Position numbers and translations under genes: made by a program. Under the pieces are notes generated by a model, which did not search any database, was not told where the DNA came from, and worked only from the letters and a program-made list of their open reading frames with translations. DNA of 12,599 bases. Origin: Nitrospirota bacterium. GTDB lineage: Bacteria > Nitrospirota > Nitrospiria > Nitrospirales > NS-4. The DNA is taken from NCBI GenBank assembly GCA_005877565.1, contig VBOK01000020.1, forward strand, positions 1 to 12,599. The letters are read 5' to 3'. Shown here piece after piece: positions 1-7,320 of the stretch; position 1 is the first letter of the stretch, and each line of letters starts with the position of its first letter.

Positions 1-1
1 C

Positions 2-1339
2 TGCGGGTCCGCCGGGAAAAACATCGGCGCGGTGGAGGCGCTCAATGCCCTCGTGGCGCTCCTGCCTTCACCAGTGGAACGCGCCGCGGCCCATCCGGTG
101 CAGGCCACCAAGGCGGAGGGGAAGGAAACCGTGTCCTTGGCGCCAGACCCTGGCGCGCCTTTTGCAGCGTACGTCTTCAAAACGATCATTGACCCGTTTA
201 TGGGACGGCTCAATTACCTGCGGGTGTACGTCGGGATGCTGGCACCGGATACCGGCTTTCTCAATGCCACGCGCAATGTCAAGGAGAAGGGTGGGCGGCT
301 CTTTCACGCGGTGGGGAAGAAATACACGCCGATCGAGAAGGTGGTGGCCGGCGATATCGTGGCGATCGCCAAGCTCAAGGATACCCAGACCGGCGACACG
401 CTCACTAGCGACAATGCCCCGCTCCTGATCCCCAAGCCCCCGTTGCCCCGGCCGCTCTTGTCGTTCGCCCTTGAACCCAAATCCAAGGCGGACGTGGAAA
501 AGGTGAGCCTCGGGCTCCACAAGCTCGTCGAGGAGGACCCCTCCCTCGAGTTCGTCCGCAACATCGAGACGCATGAGATGATCCTCAGCGCCATGGGGCA
601 GCTGCATGGGGATATCGCGTTCGAGAAACTGAAACGAAGATACGGCATCGAGGTGAATGTCCATACCCCGAAGGTGCCGTACAAGGAGACCATCCGCAAG
701 ACCGCCTCCGCGCAGGGGAAGTACAAAAAACAGACCGGGGGGCACGGCCAGTATGGGGACGCGTGGCTGAAACTCGAACCGCTCAAGCGCGGCGCCGGGT
801 TTCAGTTCGTGGATGAGATCGTCGGCGGGGCCATCCCCCGGAACTTCATTCCCGCGGTTGAAAAGGGAGTCGTCGAGGCGTTGCACGAAGGCATCCTCGG
901 AGGCTTTCCCGTAGTCGATCTGCGCGTGACTCTCTATGACGGGTCCTACCACGAGGTGGACTCGTCGGAAATGGCGTTCAAGATCGCGGCGTCCATGGGG
1001 TTCAAGAAGGCCATGGAGCAGGCGGCGCCGGTTCTTCTTGAGCCGATCATGACGGTGGAGGTCAGCACGCCGGACGATTTCATGGGGGCGGTGATCGGGG
1101 ACCTGAACAGCCGGCGCGGGCGGATCCAGGATACCGTACCGAAGGCCCACGGCACCATCATCAAGGCCGCGGTCCCGCTGGCGGAGATGCTGAAATATTC
1201 TTCGGCCTTGAACTCCTTGACGGGAGGGCGCGCGACCTATTCCATGGATTTCTTGACGTATGAGGAAGTGCCCCGCGAGCTGGCGGTGCGGATTCTCGAG
1301 GAACAGAAGCAGGCCAAAGCGGCGGCGCCCGCGCACTGA
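2..1339 (+). CDS. EF-G-like translational GTPase (C-terminal two thirds, 5' end outside window)
   Basis: The gene is open at the left edge. The frame reads in from base 2 and ends at TGA 1337-1339, giving about 445 visible residues of a protein normally near 690. The first visible residues (GSAGKNIG, then LLPSP) match the end of the GTP-binding region of EF-G; the G1-G4 motifs are missing. Then come domain II (visible residues about 53-140), domain III with the GQLHGDI-type motif (about 150-222), domain IV with KQTGGHGQYG and LYDGSYHEVDSSE (about 223-345), and domain V with IGDLNSRRGRI and GGRATYSMDF. EF-G catalyses ribosome translocation. The KQTGGHGQ and GDAWLKLEPL forms resemble the EF-G-like/FusA2 branch rather than housekeeping FusA, and no rpsG or tufA is next to it in the visible part. 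It is convergent with htrA, 18 bp apart. The family call is firm; the paralogue type is inference. Confidence 0.93.
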   Translation, partial: CGSAGKNIGAVEALNALVALLPSPVERAAAHPVQATKAEGKETVSLAPDPGAPFAAYVFKTIIDPFMGRLNYLRVYVGMLAPDTGFLNATRNVKEKGGRLFHAVGKKYTPIEKVVAGDIVAIAKLKDTQTGDTLTSDNAPLLIPKPPLPRPLLSFALEPKSKADVEKVSLGLHKLVEEDPSLEFVRNIETHEMILSAMGQLHGDIAFEKLKRRYGIEVNVHTPKVPYKETIRKTASAQGKYKKQTGGHGQYGDAWLKLEPLKRGAGFQFVDEIVGGAIPRNFIPAVEKGVVEALHEGILGGFPVVDLRVTLYDGSYHEVDSSEMAFKIAASMGFKKAMEQAAPVLLEPIMTVEVSTPDDFMGAVIGDLNSRRGRIQDTVPKAHGTIIKAAVPLAEMLKYSSALNSLTGGRATYSMDFLTYEEVPRELAVRILEEQKQAKAAAPAH

Positions 1340-1378
1340 GCCGGGCGCGCCGCGGAGTTATTTCTCCCTGGGGCTCAG
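1336..1378. terminator. Possible stem-loop between convergent gene ends
   Basis: The arms CTGAGCC (1336-1342) and GGCTCAG (1372-1378) are a perfect 7-bp inverted repeat. A nested GGAG/CTCC mini-stem (1354-1357 with 1364-1367) lies inside. The structure bridges the stop codons of the EF-G-like gene and htrA, where a bidirectional terminator would be expected. There is no T-tract on either strand and the outer loop is long, so an intrinsic terminator is only weakly supported. Confidence 0.25.
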
Positions 1379-2776
1379 GACGGCATAGAACGCGCGATTT
1401 TCCCGCACCACGCGTAGGAGCACCGAGTCGCCTATCTTGGTCTGGGCCACCGCCGTCTTAAACTCCTCCGCTGACGTGACGAGCTGGCGGTTGACTTCCT
1501 TGATCAGGTCGCCTTCCCGCATGCCCTGCTCCTGGGCCACGCTGCCAGGGTCCACCTTGCTCACTAACACCCCTTTCTGGTCCTTGATCTTGAACTTGTC
1601 GGCCAGTTCGGGAGTGAGGTCCTGCACGTTGAGCCCGAGCTTGACCTCCGGCTGAGGAGGCGGGGAGGGGATCGATGCGACGATGGTCTCTTCCTTTCGC
1701 TCGCCCAGGTCGACAGTCAGGGCGCGGCGTTCGCCGTTCCGGATGATCTCCAGGTCCACCTTGGTGCCCGGGGCCAGCCCGGCCACGCTACGGGACAGGG
1801 CGGAGGGCGTCTCCACGCGGTGCGCGTCCACCTTCGTGATGATGTCGCCCGGCTTCAGACCGGCGCGCGCGGCGGGCTCGTTCTCGAAGACGTCGTTCAC
1901 CAGGACGCCGTCGGATTCCTTGATGCCAAACTTGGCGGCCAGTTCCGCGGTGACCTCCTGAATGCCGATGCCCAGCCAGCCGCGGACGACCTTCCCCTTG
2001 GCGCGAAGCTGGCTGACGACCTGCTGCGTCATATTGGAAGGGATGGCGAACCCGATGCCTTGGGCGTAGTTGATGATGGCGGTGTTGATGCCGATCACCT
2101 CCCCTTTGATGTTGAACAGCGGGCCTCCGCTGTTGCCGGGGTTGATCGAGGCGTCGGTCTGGATGAAGGCCTCATAGCGGGACAGCCGGACGGCGTCGCG
2201 TTCGAGGCCGCTGACCACCCCCACGGTGACGGTTCGATCGAGGGAGAAGGGATTGCCGACGGCCATGACCCACTGGCCGACACGGACCTTGGAGGAGTCG
2301 CCGAACGGCACCGTGGGAAGCGCCCGATCGGCCGTGACCTTCACGACGGCCAAGTCGGTGTCAGGATCGCGACCGATCACCTGGCCGACGTATTTGCTCT
2401 TGTCGGAGAGCCGCACCTCGACCTCCTTGGCGTCGCCGACGACGTGATTGTTGGTCACCACGATCCCGTCTTTGTCCACGATGACCCCGGAGCCGGTCCC
2501 CGGATTGTTCTGGCCTCGCTCCTTCGGGTTTTCGCTTGATTTGGTGGAGACAGACACCGGGCTGATATTGACCACGGCCGGCTTGACTCGGTCGGCCAGG
2601 TTGATGAAGACATTCTGCATTTCCTCGAGCAGGCGGACGCCGGTCAGCTCGTCCGCGAAGGTCACGCCCGAAAACGGCGTGCCTGTCAGGAGTCCGACTA
2701 TGAGGACAACTCCGAAAACCTGAGAGGCCACGGAACGGTCTCGAAACGTCATGAAGCGCTCCGCACGGTTGGACAT
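1358..2776 (-). CDS. HtrA/Do-family periplasmic serine endoprotease
   Basis: A 472-residue protease and chaperone of the DegP/DegQ/HtrA family (S1C), which degrades misfolded envelope proteins. An N-terminal hydrophobic segment (about residues 18-32) and a likely cleavage after TFA (residue 41) indicate Sec export. The catalytic triad is visible: His111 in VTNNHVV, Asp141 in DPDTDLAVV and Ser216 in NPGNSGGPL. Two PDZ domains follow (about 263-360 and 378-470), joined by a proline-rich linker. Length and architecture are normal for two-PDZ Do proteases; DegP and DegQ cannot be told apart here. The ATG start is supported by AGGAG at 2782-2786, five bases upstream. The gene upstream on the same strand (helical/TrkA-C protein) ends 63 bp away. 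No convincing promoter was found in that gap, so cotranscription with it is possible. Confidence 0.96.
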   Translation of the reverse strand: MSNRAERFMTFRDRSVASQVFGVVLIVGLLTGTPFSGVTFADELTGVRLLEEMQNVFINLADRVKPAVVNISPVSVSTKSSENPKERGQNNPGTGSGVIVDKDGIVVTNNHVVGDAKEVEVRLSDKSKYVGQVIGRDPDTDLAVVKVTADRALPTVPFGDSSKVRVGQWVMAVGNPFSLDRTVTVGVVSGLERDAVRLSRYEAFIQTDASINPGNSGGPLFNIKGEVIGINTAIINYAQGIGFAIPSNMTQQVVSQLRAKGKVVRGWLGIGIQEVTAELAAKFGIKESDGVLVNDVFENEPAARAGLKPGDIITKVDAHRVETPSALSRSVAGLAPGTKVDLEIIRNGERRALTVDLGERKEETIVASIPSPPPQPEVKLGLNVQDLTPELADKFKIKDQKGVLVSKVDPGSVAQEQGMREGDLIKEVNRQLVTSAEEFKTAVAQTKIGDSVLLRVVRENRAFYAVLSPREK

Positions 2777-2839
2777 GTGCGCTCCTATCCTAACAAATGG
2801 GCCACGCGATTACAACGCCTGATCGTGATCGGTGGCAGC

Positions 2840-3427
2840 TTAGACGCGAAGGGACTGGAGCGCGGCGGGCATGGCGGACCGGCGGCCGACGAGGGTGACC
2901 TGATCGCCAGCCTTCAGCACCGTCTCTGCCTGGGGAAACAGCAGCGACTCGTCGCGCCGGATCAGGACGATTTCCACGCTTTCCGCCAGGGTCAGGTCGG
3001 CGAGCCGCCGGCCGTCGGCCCTGACGCCGGGGGCGATGGTGACGCGCTCGACCGTGCCGCCACCGGCTTGGAGGTCTTCGTGGAGCCGGATCAAGGGGAC
3101 GGTGAGGGCATCCTCATCATATTGGGAGGCCAGCCGGTCCCGTATGGTTTGGAGCGTGCGTTGCTCGGCTCGAATGCTTTCACACACAGGGAGCGCCTCA
3201 TCGATGACCTTCAGGGTCTCCGGCGTCGGAGCGGTGTGGGTGGTGTACAGGCATTGACCCAGAGACTCGTAGGCTTGTCGGAGCCGCGCCTCGGCATCGT
3301 CGGCTTGGTACTGGAGCTTGGCGACTTGGATCCGACGGGTAACCCTCTCGGCAACGGCCATAAGGGCTTCTTTGAGCCCTTCCAGGGTGATCGAGAGGGC
3401 CCGGTTGGAGGATTGAAAGAGCTTCAT
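2840..3427 (-). CDS. Small cytoplasmic protein with helical N-terminus and TrkA-C (RCK_C) domain, function unknown
   Basis: A 195-residue protein with no signal peptide or membrane segment. Residues about 13-105 are helical and charged, likely coiled coil. Residues about 122-195 resemble the TrkA-C/RCK_C ligand-binding fold: GTVERVTIAPGV, then GRRLADLTL, IVLIRRDESLLFP, and LKAGDQVTLVG near the end. In Trk/Ktr potassium systems RCK_C domains bind small ligands such as c-di-AMP and gate a transporter, but there is no NAD-binding RCK_N domain and no transporter gene here. It is followed 63 bp downstream by htrA. The ATG at 3425-3427 has no clear Shine-Dalgarno, and an in-frame TAA lies six codons upstream, so the start cannot move far up; Met23 is the only obvious alternative. 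The domain call is moderately sure; the role is unknown. Confidence 0.8.
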   Translation of the reverse strand: MKLFQSSNRALSITLEGLKEALMAVAERVTRRIQVAKLQYQADDAEARLRQAYESLGQCLYTTHTAPTPETLKVIDEALPVCESIRAEQRTLQTIRDRLASQYDEDALTVPLIRLHEDLQAGGGTVERVTIAPGVRADGRRLADLTLAESVEIVLIRRDESLLFPQAETVLKAGDQVTLVGRRSAMPAALQSLRV

Positions 3428-3461
3428 GATGTCGGATAAGAAGCATTATGTAAACTGTTAA

Positions 3462-3486
3462 GTTCCAAGAAAGCTACTCCTGGAAC
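3462..3486 (-). other. RNA hairpin downstream of plsY (weak terminator or attenuator candidate)
   Basis: Read on the minus strand, this 25-base segment can form a 10-bp stem (two G-U pairs) around a 5-base loop; GTTCCA and TGGAAC are the perfect outer arms. On the plus strand the two wobble pairs become A-C mismatches, so the structure favours minus-strand RNA. It lies 38 bp after the plsY stop, within the 97-bp gap (3428-3524) before the TrkA-C gene. The downstream tract is T-rich but not a run of Ts. It may mark the end of the lepA-plsY run. No convincing promoter for the TrkA-C gene was seen in the gap. Confidence 0.35.
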
Positions 3487-3524
3487 CATGAAAACATAAA
3501 CTTGAACATGAAGAACAGCTTGGA

Positions 3525-4127
3525 TCACCGCGTCCCTATTCTTGTTTCAGTCCCCGACACGAGACGAGCGACGTTGTCGCGATGCCGATAGGCGATCAAG
3601 ACCGTCGTGCCGATGGCGAACATCGCCATTGGTGTGTTGGGATGGAAGAGCCACACCCAGAGCGGAAGGCTTCCGAAGGCGAGCAAGGCCGCCAGCGACG
3701 AGATCCGCCAGATCGCTACGCTCATAAGCCACACGACGACCAAGCTGCCCCCCACGGTCCAGTCGACGGCCAAGAGCACGCCCAGGGCGGTCGCCACGCC
3801 TTTGCCCCCTTTGAATCGCAGAAACACGGGGAACATGTGTCCCAGGATGGCAGCGCTGCCTGCTGCCAACTCCCAATCACTGCCGGCAGCCCCGAGAAGG
3901 TGCCGGGCGATCAACACCGCCAAAGCCCCCTTCCCCATGTCGCCGATCAGCGTGACGATCCCGGCGGCTTTGCCGGCCACTCTGAGCACGTTGCTAAACC
4001 CGATGTTGTGACTGCCAGCTTCGCGCGGGTCGATCCCGCCCAACGCCCGTCCCGCGAAGACGCCGACGGGAATGGCTCCGAGGAGATAGCTGATCACGAG
4101 CGAAGAGACAAGGTTTGTGTCCATCAC
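3525..4127 (-). CDS. plsY: Acyl-phosphate:glycerol-3-phosphate acyltransferase PlsY
   Basis: An inner-membrane enzyme of about 200 residues that transfers an acyl group from acyl-phosphate to glycerol-3-phosphate, making lysophosphatidic acid, the first step of phospholipid synthesis. It has several hydrophobic membrane segments and the three PlsY motifs: a glycine-rich loop at 38-46 (GSHNIGFSN), GHMFPVFLRFKGGKGVAT at 96-113, and the C-terminal YRHRDN...SGTE at about 180-194. Motif 1 differs from the usual GSGNxGATN form by His40 and Phe44-Ser45. The start is either GTG (4125-4127) or the immediately following ATG (4122-4124). Both overlap the pgsA stop codon (TGA 4124-4126), so translational coupling is likely, and neither has a good Shine-Dalgarno. 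It is the last gene of the run that begins at lepA. Confidence 0.95.
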   Translation of the reverse strand: MMDTNLVSSLVISYLLGAIPVGVFAGRALGGIDPREAGSHNIGFSNVLRVAGKAAGIVTLIGDMGKGALAVLIARHLLGAAGSDWELAAGSAAILGHMFPVFLRFKGGKGVATALGVLLAVDWTVGGSLVVVWLMSVAIWRISSLAALLAFGSLPLWVWLFHPNTPMAMFAIGTTVLIAYRHRDNVARLVSGTETRIGTR

Positions 4128-4756
4128 AAGGAGCGAGAATTCGCGCCGTCACGCGGGCGTACGGACGTGACGAACTGCCGGACGTATTGGGCGGCGGAGA
4201 CCAGGGAGAGCGCCAGGGACACCAGCAGGATGATCGTCCCCCAGTAATCAAGGTTGAGCGCACTGGGCCCTGCTTCGTCCAGGATCAACAATAAGATGGC
4301 TGCGACTTGGGCCGCCATCTTGAGCTTGCCGGTTGTCTCGGCGGCCAGGACGATCCCCTCACGGGCGGCGACGACCCGCAAGCCGGTGACGGCCAGTTCC
4401 CGCCCGGCCAGCACGATGGCGATCCAGGCATCCACCCGATCCTGGTCCACCAGGAGGAAGAGGGCAGTCAGGACCAGCAGCTTGTCGGCGATCGGGTCCA
4501 ACAGCTTGCCCAATCTGGTGATGTGGCCCCACCGCCGGGCGATGTAGCCGTCCACCGCGTCGGTCAAGGCCGCCAGGCCGAAGACCGCCGCCGCCGCCAG
4601 CGCGCGATTGGGCGTCGGCTCCAGGAAGACGAGGACAAAGACAGGAATCAATAGAATTCGGCTGACCGTGATCGCGTTCGGCACATGTCGCAGCAGAGCA
4701 GCCCGCCTCCGTGGAGCCGCCTGCCCGTGCGCCTGGGCCAAGAGGGGCTGTTGCAC
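4124..4756 (-). CDS. pgsA: CDP-diacylglycerol--glycerol-3-phosphate 3-phosphatidyltransferase
   Basis: A 210-residue integral membrane enzyme that makes phosphatidylglycerol-phosphate from CDP-diacylglycerol and glycerol-3-phosphate. The CDP-alcohol phosphotransferase signature is complete: Asp66, Asp69, Gly70, Ala73, Arg74, Gly83, Asp87 and Asp91 in the D-x2-DG-x2-AR-x8-G-x3-D-x3-D spacing. VPNAITVSRI at 25-34 is the usual N-terminal start of PgsA, so about 24 extra residues precede it. The start is uncertain: GTG 4754-4756 lies 2 bp after the kdsA stop and has no Shine-Dalgarno. A GGAGG inside the extension lies 9 bases before a CTG codon, and the Val25 codon is itself GTG. The enzyme assignment over related phosphatidyltransferases rests on length, motif context and the neighbouring plsY. 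Confidence 0.93.
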   Translation of the reverse strand: MQQPLLAQAHGQAAPRRRAALLRHVPNAITVSRILLIPVFVLVFLEPTPNRALAAAAVFGLAALTDAVDGYIARRWGHITRLGKLLDPIADKLLVLTALFLLVDQDRVDAWIAIVLAGRELAVTGLRVVAAREGIVLAAETTGKLKMAAQVAAILLLILDEAGPSALNLDYWGTIILLVSLALSLVSAAQYVRQFVTSVRPRDGANSRSL

Positions 4757-4758
4757 CG

Positions 4759-5586
4759 CTACACCGGCACGCGTCCGATGGCCGCCGCCACGCGGACGAT
4801 CTGTTCGAGCAGAGCCCTGACTTCTTTCAAGGGAACCATGTTGGGTCCGTCGGAGAGAGCCTTATCGGGTTCCGGATGGACTTCCATGAAGAGTCCTTCG
4901 CACCCGACGGCCACGGCGGCCCGGGCGAGCGGCGCCACGAACTCCCGCTGCCCGGACGAGCGCGTACCCGCCCCGCCCGGTAACTGGACGCTGTGAGTCG
5001 CATCGAAGATGACCGGATAGCCGAGTCGGCGCATGATCGGCAGCGACCGGAAGTCCGTGACGAGGTTGTTGTACCCGAACGAGGCGCCGCGTTCGGTCAG
5101 GAGGATCCGCCGGTTGCCCGCCGCCTCGATTTTCTGCACCACATTGGCCATGTCCCACGGGGCCAGGAACTGCCCCTTTTTGACGTTCACCACCCGCCCC
5201 GTCCGCGCGGCGGCGACGATCAGGTCGGTTTGCCGGCACAGGAAGGCCGGGATCTGGAGGACGTCTAGGACGTGCCCGGCCTCGGCAGCTTCTTCGGGCG
5301 TGTGCACGTCCGACAGGATGGGGGCCCCCAGCTCCTCCCGCACGCGGCCCAACACCTCCAGCCCCTTCTTGAGCCCCGGCCCGCGGAACGATTCGCCCGA
5401 ACTGCGGTTGGCCTTGTCGTAGGACGACTTGAAGATAAAGGGGAGCTTTAAGTCTCCGGTGATCCGCTTCAGCTCCTTGGCGGTCTCCATGACCAGGCCT
5501 GCGTCCTCGATGACGCACGGGCCGGCGATCACGAGGTGGGGCAACCCCTCCCCGACCTTGAGCCCGGCGATCTCGATCGTCTGCAT
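4759..5586 (-). CDS. kdsA: 3-deoxy-D-manno-octulosonate 8-phosphate synthase (metal-dependent type)
   Basis: A 275-residue cytoplasmic aldolase-type enzyme that condenses phosphoenolpyruvate with arabinose-5-phosphate to KDO-8-phosphate for the LPS inner core. The KANRSS motif (58-63) marks KDO8P synthase rather than DAHP synthase. Cys24 in AGPCVIE, His198 in DATHSVQLPG, Glu235 and Asp246 match the four metal ligands of the Aquifex aeolicus enzyme (C11, H185, E222, D233) with a constant offset of 13. This indicates the metal-dependent class rather than the E. coli type, which has Asn at the Cys position. It starts 8 bp after the pyrG stop without a clear Shine-Dalgarno, suggesting translational coupling, and ends 2 bp before pgsA. 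Length is normal. Confidence 0.97.
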   Translation of the reverse strand: MQTIEIAGLKVGEGLPHLVIAGPCVIEDAGLVMETAKELKRITGDLKLPFIFKSSYDKANRSSGESFRGPGLKKGLEVLGRVREELGAPILSDVHTPEEAAEAGHVLDVLQIPAFLCRQTDLIVAAARTGRVVNVKKGQFLAPWDMANVVQKIEAAGNRRILLTERGASFGYNNLVTDFRSLPIMRRLGYPVIFDATHSVQLPGGAGTRSSGQREFVAPLARAAVAVGCEGLFMEVHPEPDKALSDGPNMVPLKEVRALLEQIVRVAAAIGRVPV

Positions 5587-5594
5587 GGGCTGGG

Positions 5595-7196
5595 TTACCC
5601 GCCGACCTTATGCTGCAGCGCCGCTCGCATGAATCCCTGGAACAGCGGATGGGGCCGGCGCGGGCGCGAGTTGAACTCCGGATGGAATTGCGTGGCGACG
5701 AAGCAGGGATGGTGCGGCAGCTCGATGATCTCCACCAGCCGCCCGTCGGGTGACAGCCCGCTGAACACCAACCCGTGCTTGGTCAGCCGGTCCCGGTAGG
5801 CGTTGTTGAACTCGTACCGGTGCCGGTGGCGTTCCAGGACTTCCGTGCGGCCGTACGCCTCGTGGGCGCGGGAGCCCTTTTCCAGCACGCAGGGATAGGC
5901 GCCCAAGCGCATGGTTCCCCCCTTCTCCTCGACCTTGCGCTGGTCGGACATGAGGTCAATGACAGAGGTTGGCCCGTCTGGGACGAATTCCGAGCTGTTG
6001 GCGTCGCGGAGGCCGGCCACGTTCCGAGCGAACTCGATCACCGCGCACTGCATCCCGAGGCACAGACCGAGGAAGGGCACCTGCTTCTCCCGGGCGTGGC
6101 GGATCGCCGAGACCTTGCCCTCGATGCCCCGCCCGCCAAAGCCGCCGGGCACGATGATGCCGTCCACGTCGGCCAGCACGCGCTCGGCGCCCCGGCGCTC
6201 GATGTCCTCGGATTCCACCCAGTGGATGATCGGACGCGTCGCCGATTCGATGCCGCCGTGCACGAGGGCTTCGGTCAGGCTCTTGTAGGACTCCTTGAGG
6301 CCGACGTACTTCCCGACCAAGGCGATGGTCGCTTCGTGCTGGGGATACTTGATCCGCTGGACCAGGCTGTCCCATTCCCGCAGATCGGGCTCGCCGAGCT
6401 GCAACCGGAGCTGCTCCACGATCAGGCGATCGAGCCCCTCTTTGTGGAAGACGAGCGGCACCTCGTAGGGCGTGTCCACGTCCTTCGCCGTGATCACTTC
6501 ATCTTTCTGGAGGTTGCAGAAGAGGGCGATCTTCTGTTTCAGCTCGGGAGGCAGGTACCGGTCCGTCCGGCAGAGGAGGATGTGAGGCTGGATGCCGATC
6601 TCCCGTAGTTTGTTGACGCTGTGCTGGGTCGGCTTGGTTTTGAGCTCGCCGGCAGTGCTGAGATAAGGCACCAGCGTGACGTGGATGTAGAGGACGTTCT
6701 CCCGCCCCACGTCGTAGGGAAGCTGGCGGATGGCCTCCAGGTACGGCAGGCTCTCGATGTCGCCCACCGTCCCCCCGATCTCGGTGATGACGATGTCCAC
6801 ACCGTCCGCCCGGGCGCGGATGGACTGCTTGATCTCGTCGGTGATGTGCGGCACGACCTGGACCGTCCCGCCCAGGTAGTCACCCCGGCGCTCCTTCATG
6901 ATGACGTCGTAGTAGATGCGGCCGGTCGTGAAGTTATTGCGCCGCCCGACGGTCACGGACGTGAACCGCTCGTAGTGCCCGAGGTCGAGGTCGGTCTCCG
7001 CTCCGTCCTCCGTCACGTAGACCTCGCCGTGCTGGTAGGGATTCATCGTCCCCGGGTCCACATTGATATAGGGGTCGATTTTCAGGAAAGTGAGGCGGGC
7101 GCCGCGGCTTTCCAGGAGATTCCCGATGGATGCGGACGCGAGGCCCTTCCCCAGCGACGACACTACTCCGCCGGTCACAAAGATGAATTTCGCCAT
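5595..7196 (-). CDS. pyrG: CTP synthase (glutamine-hydrolysing)
   Basis: A 533-residue enzyme converting UTP to CTP with ATP and glutamine. The N-terminal synthetase domain begins MAKFIFVTGG, with the nucleotide-binding loop GGVVSSLGKG at 9-18. The class I glutamine amidotransferase domain (about 290-533) has PGGFGGRG near 350, the nucleophile Cys379 in GLCLGMQ, and His505/Glu507 in QFHPEF. Length and motifs are normal. The ATG has a strong AGGAGGG 8 bases upstream. The gene is separated from kdsB by 124 bp, the largest gap in the lepA-plsY run, and that gap contains a hairpin and G-rich tract. Its product feeds CTP to KdsB and to CDP-diacylglycerol formation for PgsA, which fits its place among envelope genes. 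Confidence 0.98.
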   Translation of the reverse strand: MAKFIFVTGGVVSSLGKGLASASIGNLLESRGARLTFLKIDPYINVDPGTMNPYQHGEVYVTEDGAETDLDLGHYERFTSVTVGRRNNFTTGRIYYDVIMKERRGDYLGGTVQVVPHITDEIKQSIRARADGVDIVITEIGGTVGDIESLPYLEAIRQLPYDVGRENVLYIHVTLVPYLSTAGELKTKPTQHSVNKLREIGIQPHILLCRTDRYLPPELKQKIALFCNLQKDEVITAKDVDTPYEVPLVFHKEGLDRLIVEQLRLQLGEPDLREWDSLVQRIKYPQHEATIALVGKYVGLKESYKSLTEALVHGGIESATRPIIHWVESEDIERRGAERVLADVDGIIVPGGFGGRGIEGKVSAIRHAREKQVPFLGLCLGMQCAVIEFARNVAGLRDANSSEFVPDGPTSVIDLMSDQRKVEEKGGTMRLGAYPCVLEKGSRAHEAYGRTEVLERHRHRYEFNNAYRDRLTKHGLVFSGLSPDGRLVEIIELPHHPCFVATQFHPEFNSRPRRPHPLFQGFMRAALQHKVGG

Positions 7197-7204
7197 GCCG
7201 GCTT

Positions 7205-7211
7205 CCCTCCT
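7205..7211 (-). promoter_or_regulatory. Strong Shine-Dalgarno of pyrG
   Basis: AGGAGGG on the minus strand, 8 bases before the pyrG ATG. It is the best ribosome-binding site in the run, while most neighbouring genes have weak sites and overlap the preceding gene. This suggests that pyrG is translated independently rather than by coupling. Confidence 0.8.
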
Positions 7212-7231
7212 ATTTGCACCGCACCGTTACA

Positions 7232-7267
7232 CCCGCCCGCCCCGGCCCCGCTGGAGCGGGGCCTTTT
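7232..7267. other. Hairpin with adjoining G-rich tract in the pyrG leader
   Basis: Bases 7244-7251 (GGCCCCGC) pair perfectly with 7256-7263 (GCGGGGCC) around a TGGA loop. On the plus strand TTTT follows (7264-7267), the layout of a short intrinsic terminator for plus-strand transcripts, although no plus-strand gene ends here. On the minus strand (the pyrG mRNA) there is no T-run. Instead the 3' arm runs into four G-runs of 4, 4, 3 and 3 bases with 2-, 1- and 1-base loops (7249 down to 7232), a G-quadruplex-type motif that shares a G-run with the hairpin. The hairpin is certain as sequence; its function is unknown. Confidence 0.45.
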
Positions 7268-7320
7268 CCCGTGGCCCAAGCGCGCTTCAGTAGTCGCGAG
7301 GTCTTGGCCGAGCGACGTTT

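Noticed and set aside
68..1336. 422-codon open frame antisense to the EF-G-like gene
   Set aside because: Its translation is Arg/His/Gly-rich with no recognisable domain and it mirrors a conserved gene. Long antisense open frames are expected in GC-rich coding DNA.
2776..2839. Possible htrA promoter (TTGTAA, 17-bp spacer, TAGGAT)
   Set aside because: Each hexamer matches only four of six bases. Transcription would start downstream of the AGGAG ribosome-binding site, removing it from the mRNA.
3428..3461. Promoter-like TAATGC and TTGGAA before the TrkA-C gene
   Set aside because: The spacer is only 14 bp and no other pair with 16-18 bp spacing gives a fair match.
5775..6608. 277-codon plus-strand open frame within pyrG
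   Set aside because: It lies wholly antisense to the conserved pyrG, and its composition is typical of antisense frames.
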